A stretch of 64,000 nt of DNA from Deltaproteobacteria bacterium (GTDB lineage Bacteria; Myxococcota; Myxococcia; Myxococcales; 40CM-4-68-19). The stretch spans positions 1 to 64,000 of the forward strand of contig VBKI01000050.1 in assembly GCA_005879535.1 (NCBI GenBank), read 5' to 3'. This document shows positions 16,995 to 24,827 of the stretch, piece by piece (within the stretch, counting starts at the first letter, position 1; each line of letters opens with the position of its first letter). The position numbers and the translations under genes were made by a program. The notes under the pieces were generated by a model that was not told where the DNA came from, ran no database searches, and saw only the letters and a program-made list of their open reading frames with translations.

Positions 16995-18980
16995 TTACTT
17001 CTTTGCCACCTTTGAGGACAACTCCGCATCGATGATTTGCTTGAACGATTCGAACGGCCTGGCCCCGACCAGCCGCCGGCCGTTGATGAAGAAGGTGGGC
17101 GTTCCGTTGGCGCCGACCGCGTTCCCGGCGCTCATGTCGGCCTGGATGGCCGCCTGGCCGCTATGGGAATCGATCGCTTCCTTCCACCTGGGAACGTCCA
17201 GCCCGATCTCCCTCGCCACCTGCTCGTAGTAGGCGGGCGAAAGGTCCTGCTGATTCGTGAACAGCCGGTCGTGCATGGCCCAGAACTTGTCGTTTCCCTG
17301 GCCATAGGCGGCCATGGCGGCTTCCGCCGCGGGCATGGCGTTGGGATGGAAGGAGAGCGGCTGGTTCTTCCACACCAGCCGGACCTTGCCGCCGTACCGG
17401 GCCATCACCTGCTTCAGCGTCTCCTGGGCGCCGCCGCAGTACGGGCACTGGAAGTCGGAGAACTCGACGATGGTGACCGGCGCGTTCTTCGGACCCTTCG
17501 CCGGCGCGTTCCCTACCTGGACCTCGAATCTTTGGTCCGCGGCAGGAACGGCCGCGGCGGCCTGCGCCTGCGGCGATCCACCGGCGGCCTTGACGTTCTC
17601 TTCCACGAGCGCCTGGTAGAGCTTGTCCTGCTTCACGCCTTTCTTCAGCAGCTCGTCGGCCTTGCGCACCTGCTCGTCGATCACCGCCTTGAACGTCTCG
17701 AACGGCATGGCGCCGGAGATGAACTTGCCGTTGATGAAGAACGAGGGCGTTCCCTCGGCGCCGACCTGCTGCGCGTAGGAGTTGTCCTTCGCGATCAGCG
17801 CAGCGACTTCGGGCGACTCCTTGTCTTTCTTCCACTGGGCGAGATTGAGCCCGATCTGCTTTGCCCACTCCTCGTACTTCGCTTCCGACAGCTCGGTCTG
17901 GTGCGCGAACATCAGCGCGTGCATCTTCCAGAACTTCTCGTTCCCCTGCTTCGCGGCCGCCATCGCTGCCTTCGCCGCTGGCATCGCGTTCGGGTGGAAG
18001 CCGAGCGGCTCGTTGCGCCAGACCAGGCGGACGTTGTCCTTGTAGGTGTCGAGGATCTGCTTCAGCGTCGGCTCGACCCTTCCGCAGTACGGGCACTGGA
18101 AGTCGGACCATTCGACGATGGTCACCTTCGGCTTCTTCGAGCCCGCCCAGGGGCCGTCACCGGGGTCGACGTTGCGCGCCTGTGGTTGCGGGACGGCCGA
18201 GGGCGGCGGAGCGGGCGGACCGCTCTGGCCGTCCTTGATCAGGTGCTCGTACAGGTCCTTCCGCGCGACGCCGCTGCCCAGCGCCGCGTTGGCGCGCTTG
18301 AGCTGCCCCTCGAGGACTGCCTTGAACGACTCGAACGGCATCGCTCCCGAGACCCGCGCGCCGTTGATGAAGAAATGCGGCGTCCCATTGGCGCCCAGCT
18401 TTGCCGCCTGGGTCTGATCGTCGCGGATGGTCTGCGCGGTGTCCGCCGCGTTCACGTCGCGCTGGTAGCGCTCCATGTCGAGGCCGATGGCCTTGGCCAT
18501 CGCGTCGACTTTCTCCTGCTTGAGCGCGTCCGGCTGGCGCGAGTTGTTCGCCTCGAACAGCTTGTCGTGCATCTCCCAGAACTTGCCCTGCTTCTGGGCC
18601 GCGATGGCGGCCCTTGCCGCGTACGGCGCGTCGGGATGCATGGGTAGCGGGTTGTGCTTGAAGACGAAGCGGACGTCCGCGCCGTAGCTCTTCTCGATCT
18701 GGCGGAGCGTATCCATCACCCGGCCGCAGAACGGGCACTGGAAGTCCGACCACTCGACGATGGTGATCTTCGCCTCCGCGCTTCCCTTCTGCGGAGCGTC
18801 GCCGAGCGCGACCTTGTAGATCTGGTCCGCGCCTGCCGGCGCCGGGGTGGGGGCTGCCGGCGGCGCATTGCGCAGGGTGGTTCCCAGCCCGCCGCCCTTC
18901 GCGGCCATCTGCTGGCCGACGGCGAAGCCGGCGACAGCGCCTACGCAGACGGCGACAAAGACGTTCCAGTTGCTCTTCAC
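16995..18980 (-). CDS. Membrane-anchored protein with three tandem DsbA-like thioredoxin domains
   Basis: About 661 residues. The GTG at 18980 is chosen because GAAGGGG lies seven bases upstream; another GTG six codons earlier is possible. An N-terminal anchor (VFVAVCVGAVAGFAVGQQMA) is followed by three homologous DsbA/DSBA-like domains with active sites C82-PF-C85, C296-PY-C299 and C512-PY-C515. Each opens with TIVEWSDFQCP or TIVEFSDFQCP and contains the cis-Pro loop (GANGTPHFFING, GAEGTPSFFING, GANGTPTFFING) and a C-terminal PFESFK or PFETFK helix. Ala/Pro-rich linkers separate them. The protein should face the periplasm and oxidise or isomerise disulphides. All three sites look functional. 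No DsbB-type partner is nearby. Confidence 0.93.
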   Translation of the reverse strand: MKSNWNVFVAVCVGAVAGFAVGQQMAAKGGGLGTTLRNAPPAAPTPAPAGADQIYKVALGDAPQKGSAEAKITIVEWSDFQCPFCGRVMDTLRQIEKSYGADVRFVFKHNPLPMHPDAPYAARAAIAAQKQGKFWEMHDKLFEANNSRQPDALKQEKVDAMAKAIGLDMERYQRDVNAADTAQTIRDDQTQAAKLGANGTPHFFINGARVSGAMPFESFKAVLEGQLKRANAALGSGVARKDLYEHLIKDGQSGPPAPPPSAVPQPQARNVDPGDGPWAGSKKPKVTIVEWSDFQCPYCGRVEPTLKQILDTYKDNVRLVWRNEPLGFHPNAMPAAKAAMAAAKQGNEKFWKMHALMFAHQTELSEAKYEEWAKQIGLNLAQWKKDKESPEVAALIAKDNSYAQQVGAEGTPSFFINGKFISGAMPFETFKAVIDEQVRKADELLKKGVKQDKLYQALVEENVKAAGGSPQAQAAAAVPAADQRFEVQVGNAPAKGPKNAPVTIVEFSDFQCPYCGGAQETLKQVMARYGGKVRLVWKNQPLSFHPNAMPAAEAAMAAYGQGNDKFWAMHDRLFTNQQDLSPAYYEQVAREIGLDVPRWKEAIDSHSGQAAIQADMSAGNAVGANGTPTFFINGRRLVGARPFESFKQIIDAELSSKVAKK

Positions 18981-19085
18981 TTGGACCCCTTCGTTCACTG
19001 CCGGACGGCAGGCGGACGAAACGCTAACATGAAAAACATTGGCGTGCCGCCGCTCATTCCGCCGCCAAGAGCGCCGATTTGTGTC

Positions 19086-19916
19086 TCAAAGTGCGCGCCG
19101 GAACACGACCTGCGCCGCCCGGGCGAGCGCCTTCTGGACCAGCCGGTCCGCGGCCGGAGCGTCGGTGCAGGTGGCGACCAGCCGCAGCAGCGTTCCCCGC
19201 TCGTCGACGCGGACGTAATAGACCTCGGGCTCGGCGGCCGCATGATCGAGGTGCTCGTAGCTCTTCGCCAAGGCGAGCAGGGCGGAGCGCACGATCTCCG
19301 GGGAGCCCGCCGCGGGCACCAGCGCCTCCGCGCGGGCGACGCGCGTGACGCCGCCCATGGTGGCGTTCTTCACCACCTCCGACGCCAGCGCGTCGTTGGG
19401 GATGATGAGCCGTCGCCCGTCTCCGAGGCGAAGCACCGTGTACGTGAAGTGGATGTCCTCCACGATGCCGCGCTCGCCGCGCAGCTCCACGTCGTCGCCG
19501 ATGCGGATCGGCTGAGTGATCGAGATGGTCAGCCCGGCGATGGCGTTGCCGAGCGTGCCGCGGGCGGCGAACCCGACGATGATCCCGGAGATGCCGGCCG
19601 ATGCGAGAAGGCCGGCGGAGATCACGCGCAGCGCCTGGAACTGCGAGAGCACCACCGCCGTGGCAGTGATCCAGATGCCGACGTTCAAGAGCCGCCGGGT
19701 GAGCGCGAGCTGCGTGGCGGTTTCCGGAAGCAAGGTCCCGCGCTGGCGATGCCGCTCGAGCGTCCGCCGGAAGGCGAGATTGATGAAACGCGACAAGACA
19801 GAGGCGAGGGCCAGCAGCACCACGGCCGTGACCACGTGCCTGGGCTGCAGGTCTCCCACGAGGGCGGACCACAACGACGGTTTCGCCGGCGCAGCGACGT
19901 CGAGGGAAGAGAGCAC
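19086..19916 (-). CDS. Small-conductance mechanosensitive channel, MscS family
   Basis: 276 residues from GTG 19916. Two N-terminal membrane segments (VVTAVVLLALASVLSRFINL; VGIWITATAVVLSQF) precede the pore helix VISAGLLASAGISGIIVGFAARGTLGNAIAG region, with the Ala/Gly-packed pattern of TM3. The beta domain follows with QPIRIGDDVELRGERGIVED and LIIPNDALAS, both signature phrases of the family. The C-terminal alpha/beta domain is complete. The channel would open under membrane tension to release osmolytes. It is on the opposite strand from the PBP gene, with about 70 bases between their starts, so promoters face away from each other there. Confidence 0.92.
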   Translation of the reverse strand: MLSSLDVAAPAKPSLWSALVGDLQPRHVVTAVVLLALASVLSRFINLAFRRTLERHRQRGTLLPETATQLALTRRLLNVGIWITATAVVLSQFQALRVISAGLLASAGISGIIVGFAARGTLGNAIAGLTISITQPIRIGDDVELRGERGIVEDIHFTYTVLRLGDGRRLIIPNDALASEVVKNATMGGVTRVARAEALVPAAGSPEIVRSALLALAKSYEHLDHAAAEPEVYYVRVDERGTLLRLVATCTDAPAADRLVQKALARAAQVVFRRAL

Positions 19917-19988
19917 GGCGCCGGAAGGTTGATCCGGAGGACCGATCCGTCAACCGCAGAAGTTGCGGCACGTCCAACCCCCGGTACC

Positions 19989-21401
19989 ATGCCCACGGTG
20001 AACGACAACCGCCGCCGTTTGCGTCCGCGACCCGTCTTGATCGTCACAGCCTGCGCAGTCGCCGGCCTTTGCTTCGCCGCCCGCGGCCAGCAGGCCCCGG
20101 AACAGAGGCCTGGCGAAAGCCCGCCCGCCATGGACGCCGACGAGATCACTCCCGGCGAGCAGATGGGAGAGCCCGACGAGGCGAACGCCCAGGACATCGC
20201 CAACGCCGTGGGCGAGGCGCAGGCGGAGCTCGACGGCGGCGCCTCCGAGGCGCCGGCGGAGGTGAAGCAGGTTCCGGCCGCGGCGACGAACGCCGTCGTG
20301 CAGCACGTCGATCATCCGCAGGGGCTGGGGCTCTGGAAGAACGCGAAGATCGTCGGCGGCGCCTACGTGGCGAAAACTCCCGAAGGCAAGCAGGCCCGGC
20401 TGACGCTGGAGCCCAAGCTGCAGGGATCGATGGAGAAGCTCCTGCGCATGTACAGGCCGGTCGGCGCCGCCGTCGTGGCGCTCGACCCGAAGACCGGCAA
20501 GGTCCTGGCTCTGGCCGAGTACGGGGAAGGCGGGGCCACCCAGTCCCTTTATCCGGCCGCCTCCGTCTTCAAGATCATCACCGGCGCGGCCCTTTTGGAG
20601 AAGGGCGTCAACCCCGACGTGGAGACCTGCTACCACGGCGGCGTCCACCGCCTGGTGCGAAAGCTCCTCGAGGACAAGCCGCACCTCGACCGCCGGTGCC
20701 TTTCGCTGAGCATGGCCCTGGCCAAGAGCGCCAACGTGGTGTTCGCGAAGATGGCGGTGAAGCACCTCGACGCGGACGACCTGCGCAAGGCGGCCGAGCA
20801 GTTCCTCTTCAACCGGCCCATCTTCGACCAGCCGCTCGAGCAGTCGCGCGCGCAGATCCCCGAGACCGGGCTGGACTTCGCGAAGAGCGCCGCTGGATTC
20901 GGCGAGGTGAAGCTGTCGCCGATGCACGCGGCGCTGATCGCGGCCGCGGTCGGCAACGGCGGTGTGGCCATGGAGCCTTCGCTGATCGACTCCATCGACG
21001 GCGAGGCGGTGGAGCCCACGGGATCCATGCGCCTGCTCAACCCGGAGACGGCCGGCACGCTGCGCGACATGATGAAGCTGACCGTCTCGCAAGGAACCGC
21101 TACCTATATCTTCCGCGAGCGCCACCGCAACGTGCTCGGCGACATCCAGGTGGCCGGCAAGACCGGCTCGCTCAGCATCCACAAGCGCCCGTTCAAGGAC
21201 TACTCCTGGTTCGTAGGGTTCGCTCCCGCCGACGACCCGAAGATCGCCGTCGCCTCCGTGGTGGTGAACGGCCTCAAGTGGCGCATCCACGCGCCGTACA
21301 TTGCGCGCGAGGCGCTGAAGGCCTATCTGGTGGGCGGCCCGCTCGGCCAACCCCCGGTCGCCCGGGTGAAGCACTACAGGCGGAAGAAGAGAAAAATCTG
21401 A
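19989..21401 (+). CDS. Penicillin-binding protein transpeptidase
   Basis: 470 residues. The start at 19989 gives a signal/anchor (VLIVTACAVAGLCFAA); in-frame sequence further upstream belongs to the opposite strand's genes. An acidic, Ala/Glu-rich region (residues ~40-100) leads to the transpeptidase domain. Its motifs are S192-VF-K195 (YPAASVFKI), S247-A-N (AKSANVVFAK) and K391-T-G-S (VAGKTGSL). It lacks the long N-terminal dimerisation domain of FtsI/PBP2, so it is a short D,D-transpeptidase-type protein acting in the periplasm on peptidoglycan cross-links. A basic tail (HYRRKKRKI) ends the chain. It is followed after five bases by a glutaredoxin-like gene. Confidence 0.88.
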   Translation: MPTVNDNRRRLRPRPVLIVTACAVAGLCFAARGQQAPEQRPGESPPAMDADEITPGEQMGEPDEANAQDIANAVGEAQAELDGGASEAPAEVKQVPAAATNAVVQHVDHPQGLGLWKNAKIVGGAYVAKTPEGKQARLTLEPKLQGSMEKLLRMYRPVGAAVVALDPKTGKVLALAEYGEGGATQSLYPAASVFKIITGAALLEKGVNPDVETCYHGGVHRLVRKLLEDKPHLDRRCLSLSMALAKSANVVFAKMAVKHLDADDLRKAAEQFLFNRPIFDQPLEQSRAQIPETGLDFAKSAAGFGEVKLSPMHAALIAAAVGNGGVAMEPSLIDSIDGEAVEPTGSMRLLNPETAGTLRDMMKLTVSQGTATYIFRERHRNVLGDIQVAGKTGSLSIHKRPFKDYSWFVGFAPADDPKIAVASVVVNGLKWRIHAPYIAREALKAYLVGGPLGQPPVARVKHYRRKKRKI

Positions 21402-21406
21402 GCCGC

Positions 21407-21646
21407 ATGCACGAAGTCGTCCTCTATACCCGCGACCGATGCTCCTTGTGCCGCACGGCGAAAGCGGCCATTCTCGCCCTGCGCCGCGAGTTCGCCTTCG
21501 AGTTCCGCGAGATCGACATCGGCTGGTCCGGCGAGTTGTACGAGGAGCACAAGCACGACATCCCGGTGGTCGAGATCGACGGACAGCGGGCGTTCAAGCA
21601 CCGAGTCGACGCCGCGGTGCTGAAGGAGAGGCTGTCGCCGTCATGA
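21407..21646 (+). CDS. Glutaredoxin-family protein
   Basis: 79 residues with the thioredoxin-fold beginnings VVLYTRDRCSLCRTAK (active-site C-S-L-C), the FREIDIGWS strand and the cis-Pro segment DIPVVEIDGQ. This matches the short 'glutaredoxin family/DUF836' proteins used for thiol-disulphide exchange in the cytosol. It lies five bases after the PBP stop, and its stop overlaps the start of the TlpA-like gene (ATGA), so the three are co-transcribed. Confidence 0.88.
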   Translation: MHEVVLYTRDRCSLCRTAKAAILALRREFAFEFREIDIGWSGELYEEHKHDIPVVEIDGQRAFKHRVDAAVLKERLSPS

Positions 21647-22260
21647 GCAAGCCGTACTCGGGGATTCCGCTCGACGAGAAGCGCACCTGGGTGGTGCCGC
21701 GCTGGCTCAAGGAGGCGTTCGTCGCCTTCGCCATCGTGTCCGTGCTCGCCGTGGGCATCTCCAAAGGCGTCCAGCATTTCGGCGCTGTCAGCGACCGCGC
21801 TCGCAGCGCGGTGGAAGCCGATGAGATGGACGGCAAGCCCGCCTTCAGCTTCAAGCTGCCGGCGCGGGGAGGGGGCGAGATCGATCTCTCCTCGCTCCGC
21901 GGCAAGACCGTGCTGGTGAACTTCTGGGCGACCTGGTGCCCGCCCTGCCGCGAGGAGATGCCGAGCCTTTGGCGCCTGGCGCAGTCGTTCGATCCGCAGA
22001 GCTTCGAAGTGGTCACCGTCAGCGTGGACGACGGATGGGAGCCCGTCGAGAAGTTCCTCGCAGCGCCGAGGACGCCGTACCGGGTAGCGCTCGACGAGGG
22101 GGCCAAGGTGTCGCGCACGTACGGGACCACCAAGTACCCTGAAAGCTACTTAGTGGATCGAGACGGCAAGCTCCGGCTGAAATTCGTCGGCCCGCGCAAC
22201 TGGACCGACCCCAATGTCGCGACCTTGCTTCAGGAGTTCGGGGCGCGGCGCAAGGGCTAG
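21643..22260 (+). CDS. TlpA/ResA-like membrane-anchored thioredoxin
   Basis: 205 residues. One N-terminal membrane helix (EAFVAFAIVSVLAVGISKG, about residues 25-45) places the redoxin domain in the periplasm. The domain has the strand VLVNFWATWCPPCREEMP with active-site C-P-P-C, and the cis-Pro region TTKYPESYLVD. The arrangement is that of TlpA/ResA/CcmG reductants that deliver electrons to apocytochrome c or other exported thiols. Its neighbours (glutaredoxin, PBP; triple DsbA nearby) suggest envelope thiol homeostasis, but no cytochrome-maturation genes are present. Confidence 0.92.
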   Translation: MSKPYSGIPLDEKRTWVVPRWLKEAFVAFAIVSVLAVGISKGVQHFGAVSDRARSAVEADEMDGKPAFSFKLPARGGGEIDLSSLRGKTVLVNFWATWCPPCREEMPSLWRLAQSFDPQSFEVVTVSVDDGWEPVEKFLAAPRTPYRVALDEGAKVSRTYGTTKYPESYLVDRDGKLRLKFVGPRNWTDPNVATLLQEFGARRKG

Positions 22261-22300
22261 CCCGTCCCCCGCGGGTACGACCAGGGGCTTCGGACAGTCC

Positions 22301-22327
22301 GTTTGAAATTTATATATTTTTAAAAAA
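22301..22327. other. AT-rich tract in the leader of the dehydrogenase operon
   Basis: The stretch starting GTTTGAAATTTATATATTTT and continuing through TAAAAAA is almost pure A/T in otherwise ~70% GC DNA. It follows a weak dyad (CGGACAGTCCG, 22291-22301), so it might serve as the 3' terminator tail of the TlpA gene, as a bendable or UP-element-like region, or as a binding site for an AT-preferring nucleoid protein. Confidence 0.45.
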
Positions 22328-22479
22328 TCCTGTTCCCGTTGTGGGTTGCGACGAGCCCGGCCGGAAAGCGCAAAAAGCCGCCATTTCCCTGGAAATACGG
22401 CAGGTTGGCGCCCTGACGACGCAACACGCCAAGTGAAATTCCCAACGAATCCGCCCCCTGCCGCGGGCCGGCTTTCGGC

Positions 22480-22509
22480 TTGTTTCGCCCAAGATTGGCG
22501 GGCTATAAG
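22480..22509 (+). promoter_or_regulatory. Candidate promoter for the dehydrogenase-MaoC operon
   Basis: TATAAG (22504-22509, five of six matches to the -10 consensus) lies 18 bases downstream of TTGTTT (22480-22485). Transcription would begin around 22516, giving a short leader of about 45 bases that contains the palindrome at 22521-22538 and the ribosome-binding site at 22548-22553. Confidence 0.45.
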
Positions 22510-22520
22510 GCATTGCGCCC

Positions 22521-22538
22521 GGGAATTTGCAAATTTCC
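22521..22538. promoter_or_regulatory. Operator-like palindrome GGGAATTTGCAAATTTCC
   Basis: An 18-base dyad whose central 12 bases (AATTTGCAAATT) are perfectly self-complementary; only the third pair from each end mismatches. It sits just after the predicted transcription start and before the ribosome-binding site of the dehydrogenase gene. This is a position typical of repressor operators. No regulator gene is adjacent. Confidence 0.5.
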
Positions 22539-22547
22539 AAACCGGGC

Positions 22548-22553
22548 AGGAGG
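22548..22553 (+). promoter_or_regulatory. Ribosome-binding site AGGAGG that fixes a TTG start
   Basis: A perfect AGGAGG lies six bases before TTG at 22560. This decides the start of the dehydrogenase gene over another TTG at 22527, which has no such site. Confidence 0.8.
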
Positions 22554-22559
22554 CGCAGC

Positions 22560-23543
22560 TTGGCGATCAAAGTCGCACTGATGGGCCTCGGGGCCATCGG
22601 CCGCGGCATTGCTCGCTGCGCGCTCCAGAAGCACGATCTGGAGATCGTCGCCGCTATCGATCTCGACCACCACCGTGTAGGCAAGAAGTTGTCGGACGTA
22701 GTGGACGCTCCGACGCCGGACGTCGTGATCGGGTCCGACGCAAGCGCGGAGATGCGCAAAGCCCAGGGCGGCATCCTCTTGCACGCGACGGGCAGTCGGC
22801 TCGACCGGGTCGAGGGCGAGCTCGCGCAGGCCCTCACCGCGGGCCTCTCCGTCGTTTCCACCTGCGAGGAGCTTTCCTATCCCTGGCTGCGGCATCCGGA
22901 GATCGCCGAGCGGCTCGACAAGCTGGCACAGAAGCGCAAGCGGGCGCTCCTCGGCACCGGCGTCAATCCGGGTTTCGTGATGGATCGGCTGCCTGCCACC
23001 CTGGGAGCGGTCTGTGGCCGCGTCGACCGGGTCCGCGTCACGCGGGTAGTGGATTCGCGGACCCGCCGCAAGCAGCTGCAGCTCAAGACGGGCGCGGGAC
23101 TGAACGAGGAAGAGTTCGACCGGGGCGTCGACGAGGGCACCATCGGGCACGTCGGCTTGATGGAATCCGCCGCGCTGGCGTCGCTGGGGGTGGGCTTGGA
23201 GGTCGACGAGGTCGACGAGTCCATCGATCCGGTGGAAGCGGACGAGGACCTGCAGGGCGACGGCTTCACGGTGCCGAAAGGCGGGATCGTCGGGCTCAAG
23301 CAGGTGGCGCGCGCTTTCCACGACGGCAAGGAGGTGGCGGTGCTCGACCTCACCATCGCGCTCGGCGCTCTGGAGCCGCGCGACGCCATCGAGCTCGAGG
23401 GAGACCCCGGGATCCGCGTCATCATCCCGGGCGGCACGCATGGCGACAAGGCGACCGCCTGGACGGTGGTCCACGCGGCGCCGCTGGTCCAAGGGTCCGA
23501 GCCAGGCCTGATCAGCGTTCTGGATCTGCCGGCGGGGAGATAG
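22560..23543 (+). CDS. NAD(P)-dependent dehydrogenase, DapB-N-like (2,4-diaminopentanoate-dehydrogenase type)
   Basis: About 327 residues from TTG 22560. The N-terminus is a Rossmann fold, AIKVALMGLGAIGRGIARCA (G-x-G-x-x-G), with the acidic strand end VAAIDLD. It continues with LLHATGS, VVSTCEELSYPW and GTGVNPGFVMDRLPATL, phrases typical of the dihydrodipicolinate-reductase-N superfamily that includes 2,4-diaminopentanoate dehydrogenase. Ornithine-fermentation genes are absent, so the substrate is probably different. It heads a tight operon with two MaoC-type hydratases and a lipoprotein. This suggests an oxidoreductase acting on the same acyl or hydroxy-acid intermediates, though that is inference. 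Confidence 0.75.
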   Translation: MAIKVALMGLGAIGRGIARCALQKHDLEIVAAIDLDHHRVGKKLSDVVDAPTPDVVIGSDASAEMRKAQGGILLHATGSRLDRVEGELAQALTAGLSVVSTCEELSYPWLRHPEIAERLDKLAQKRKRALLGTGVNPGFVMDRLPATLGAVCGRVDRVRVTRVVDSRTRRKQLQLKTGAGLNEEEFDRGVDEGTIGHVGLMESAALASLGVGLEVDEVDESIDPVEADEDLQGDGFTVPKGGIVGLKQVARAFHDGKEVAVLDLTIALGALEPRDAIELEGDPGIRVIIPGGTHGDKATAWTVVHAAPLVQGSEPGLISVLDLPAGR

Positions 23544-23552
23544 GGAGCGAAC

Positions 23553-24023
23553 GTGGTCGATCGCAGCGCAACAGGGCGGGAAGCGAAAGCCGCCGTCAAC
23601 GAGGTGGAGAGGGGCGCGATCCGGCGCTTCGCCGAGGCCATCGGCGAGACCAACCCCATCTACTTCGAAGAGGCCGCCGCGCGCGCCGCCGGGTATCGGA
23701 GCGTCGTTGCTCCGCCGACCTTCCCCACCACGCTCAGGGCCGCGTCCGATCTGCGCGAAGGCCTGATGCTCTCGCCGGGCAAGCACCTGTTACAAGCGGA
23801 GCAGAGCTTCGAATACGCCCGGCCGATCGTGGCCGGCGACAAGTTGACGGTCCGCAGCAAGGTGGCGGGCATCGAGAGCCGCCCGACGCCCAGCGGCCCT
23901 ACCGACGTCGTGATCATCGAGGACGAGGGCCGGGACGAAGCCGGCGAGCTCGTCTACCGCTCCCGCCAGCTCTGGGTGGTGCGGATGGCGCCCAAGCACG
24001 CGCCAGGAGAAATCCATGACTAG
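23553..24023 (+). CDS. MaoC-type dehydratase, N-terminal-domain subunit (FAS1-like)
   Basis: 156 residues from GTG 23553. It matches the 'MaoC dehydratase N-terminal' hot-dog fold: FAEAIGETNPIYFEEAAARA, the GYRSVVAPPTFPTTL loop, the LLQAEQSFEYARPIVAGDKL strand and the late VVIIEDEG strand. Such subunits bind the acyl chain and pair with a catalytic MaoC partner. The next gene, overlapping by eight bases, is that partner, so the two probably form a heteromeric (R)-specific enoyl-thioester hydratase. Confidence 0.85.
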   Translation: MVDRSATGREAKAAVNEVERGAIRRFAEAIGETNPIYFEEAAARAAGYRSVVAPPTFPTTLRAASDLREGLMLSPGKHLLQAEQSFEYARPIVAGDKLTVRSKVAGIESRPTPSGPTDVVIIEDEGRDEAGELVYRSRQLWVVRMAPKHAPGEIHD

Positions 24024-24825
24024 CCGCAGCACGGCCAAGAAAATGGCCAGGCCGGGGCACAAGCCCGCGTCGAAGTCGGCTTCGAAGAAGCCGAAGGCGA
24101 AGCTCGCCAGGGTGACGAACTTTCCCACCGCGAGCGTGAAGAAGCCGCTGCCGGCGGCAAAGAGGTCCTCTCCGCCTCCCGCCTCCCAGGCGCGCAAGTC
24201 GGATCCGCCGCCGCGCGGAATGCCGGCGCTGACGCCTCCCAAGCAGGTGCAGGAGCCGAAGCAGAGCCTGGCCCGGAGCTTCTACTGGAGCGAGCTGCGG
24301 GTCGGCGACGACCTGCCTCCTTTGACGAAGCCGGCCATCGACCGGGTCCAGATCGTCCGTTATGCGGCCTCTTCCGGCGACTTCAACCGGCTCCATCTCG
24401 ACGAGCCTTACGCGCACGCCGTCGGATTTCCGGGCCTGTTTGCGCCGGGCATGCTGGCGATGGCGTTCGTCGGGCAGCTGCTCACCGCCTGGCTGCGGCG
24501 CGGGCATGTGCGCAAGCTCGGGGCGCGCTTCATCAAGATCGTCTGGCCCGGCGACGAGCTGACCTGCCACGGCCGCATCGCCGAGCTGCGCCGGGAGACC
24601 GGCGCCTGCTACGCCGACGTCGAGCTGTGGGCGGAGAACCAGAAGGGCGAGCTGGTGCTGCGCGGCCAGGCCACCTGCGAGTTGTACGAGTCGCCGCAGA
24701 ACGGCGGCGCCGACGGCGGCGGGTTGCTCTTCGCGCTGCAGCAGTCGGGACCGGCAGCGACGGCGGCACAGAAGCCCAAGTCGTCTCCTCCGCAGCCGCC
24801 GTCGAAGCCGCCGAAGAAGAAGTAG
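24016..24825 (+). CDS. MaoC-type hydratase with Lys/Pro-rich N- and C-terminal extensions
   Basis: 269 residues, about 130 more than the domain needs. Residues ~85-235 are the hot-dog hydratase with the catalytic motif SSGDFNRLHLDEPYA (D122 and H127) and GLFAPGMLAMAF. Residues 1-80 are low-complexity and basic (SKSASKKPKAKLA, VKKPLPAAKRSS). The tail is again Lys/Pro/Ser-rich (KPKSSPPQPPSKPPKKK). Such tails are unusual for this family and recall histone-H1-like sequences; they could tether the enzyme to DNA, polyanions or an envelope polymer. Start ATG 24016 overlaps the previous gene, and no later start would keep the domain with a good ribosome-binding site. Confidence 0.82.
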   Translation: MTSRSTAKKMARPGHKPASKSASKKPKAKLARVTNFPTASVKKPLPAAKRSSPPPASQARKSDPPPRGMPALTPPKQVQEPKQSLARSFYWSELRVGDDLPPLTKPAIDRVQIVRYAASSGDFNRLHLDEPYAHAVGFPGLFAPGMLAMAFVGQLLTAWLRRGHVRKLGARFIKIVWPGDELTCHGRIAELRRETGACYADVELWAENQKGELVLRGQATCELYESPQNGGADGGGLLFALQQSGPAATAAQKPKSSPPQPPSKPPKKK

Positions 24826-24827
24826 GA

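Noticed and set aside
14086-17229. 1047-residue plus-strand open frame across the kinase and GNAT genes
   Set aside because: Runs out of frame through the kinase and into antisense of the GNAT; Arg-rich, no signal or domain.
18654-19988. N-terminal extension of the PBP frame by 445 residues
   Set aside because: It is antisense to the DsbA and MscS genes; the ATG at 19989 opens a proper signal sequence.
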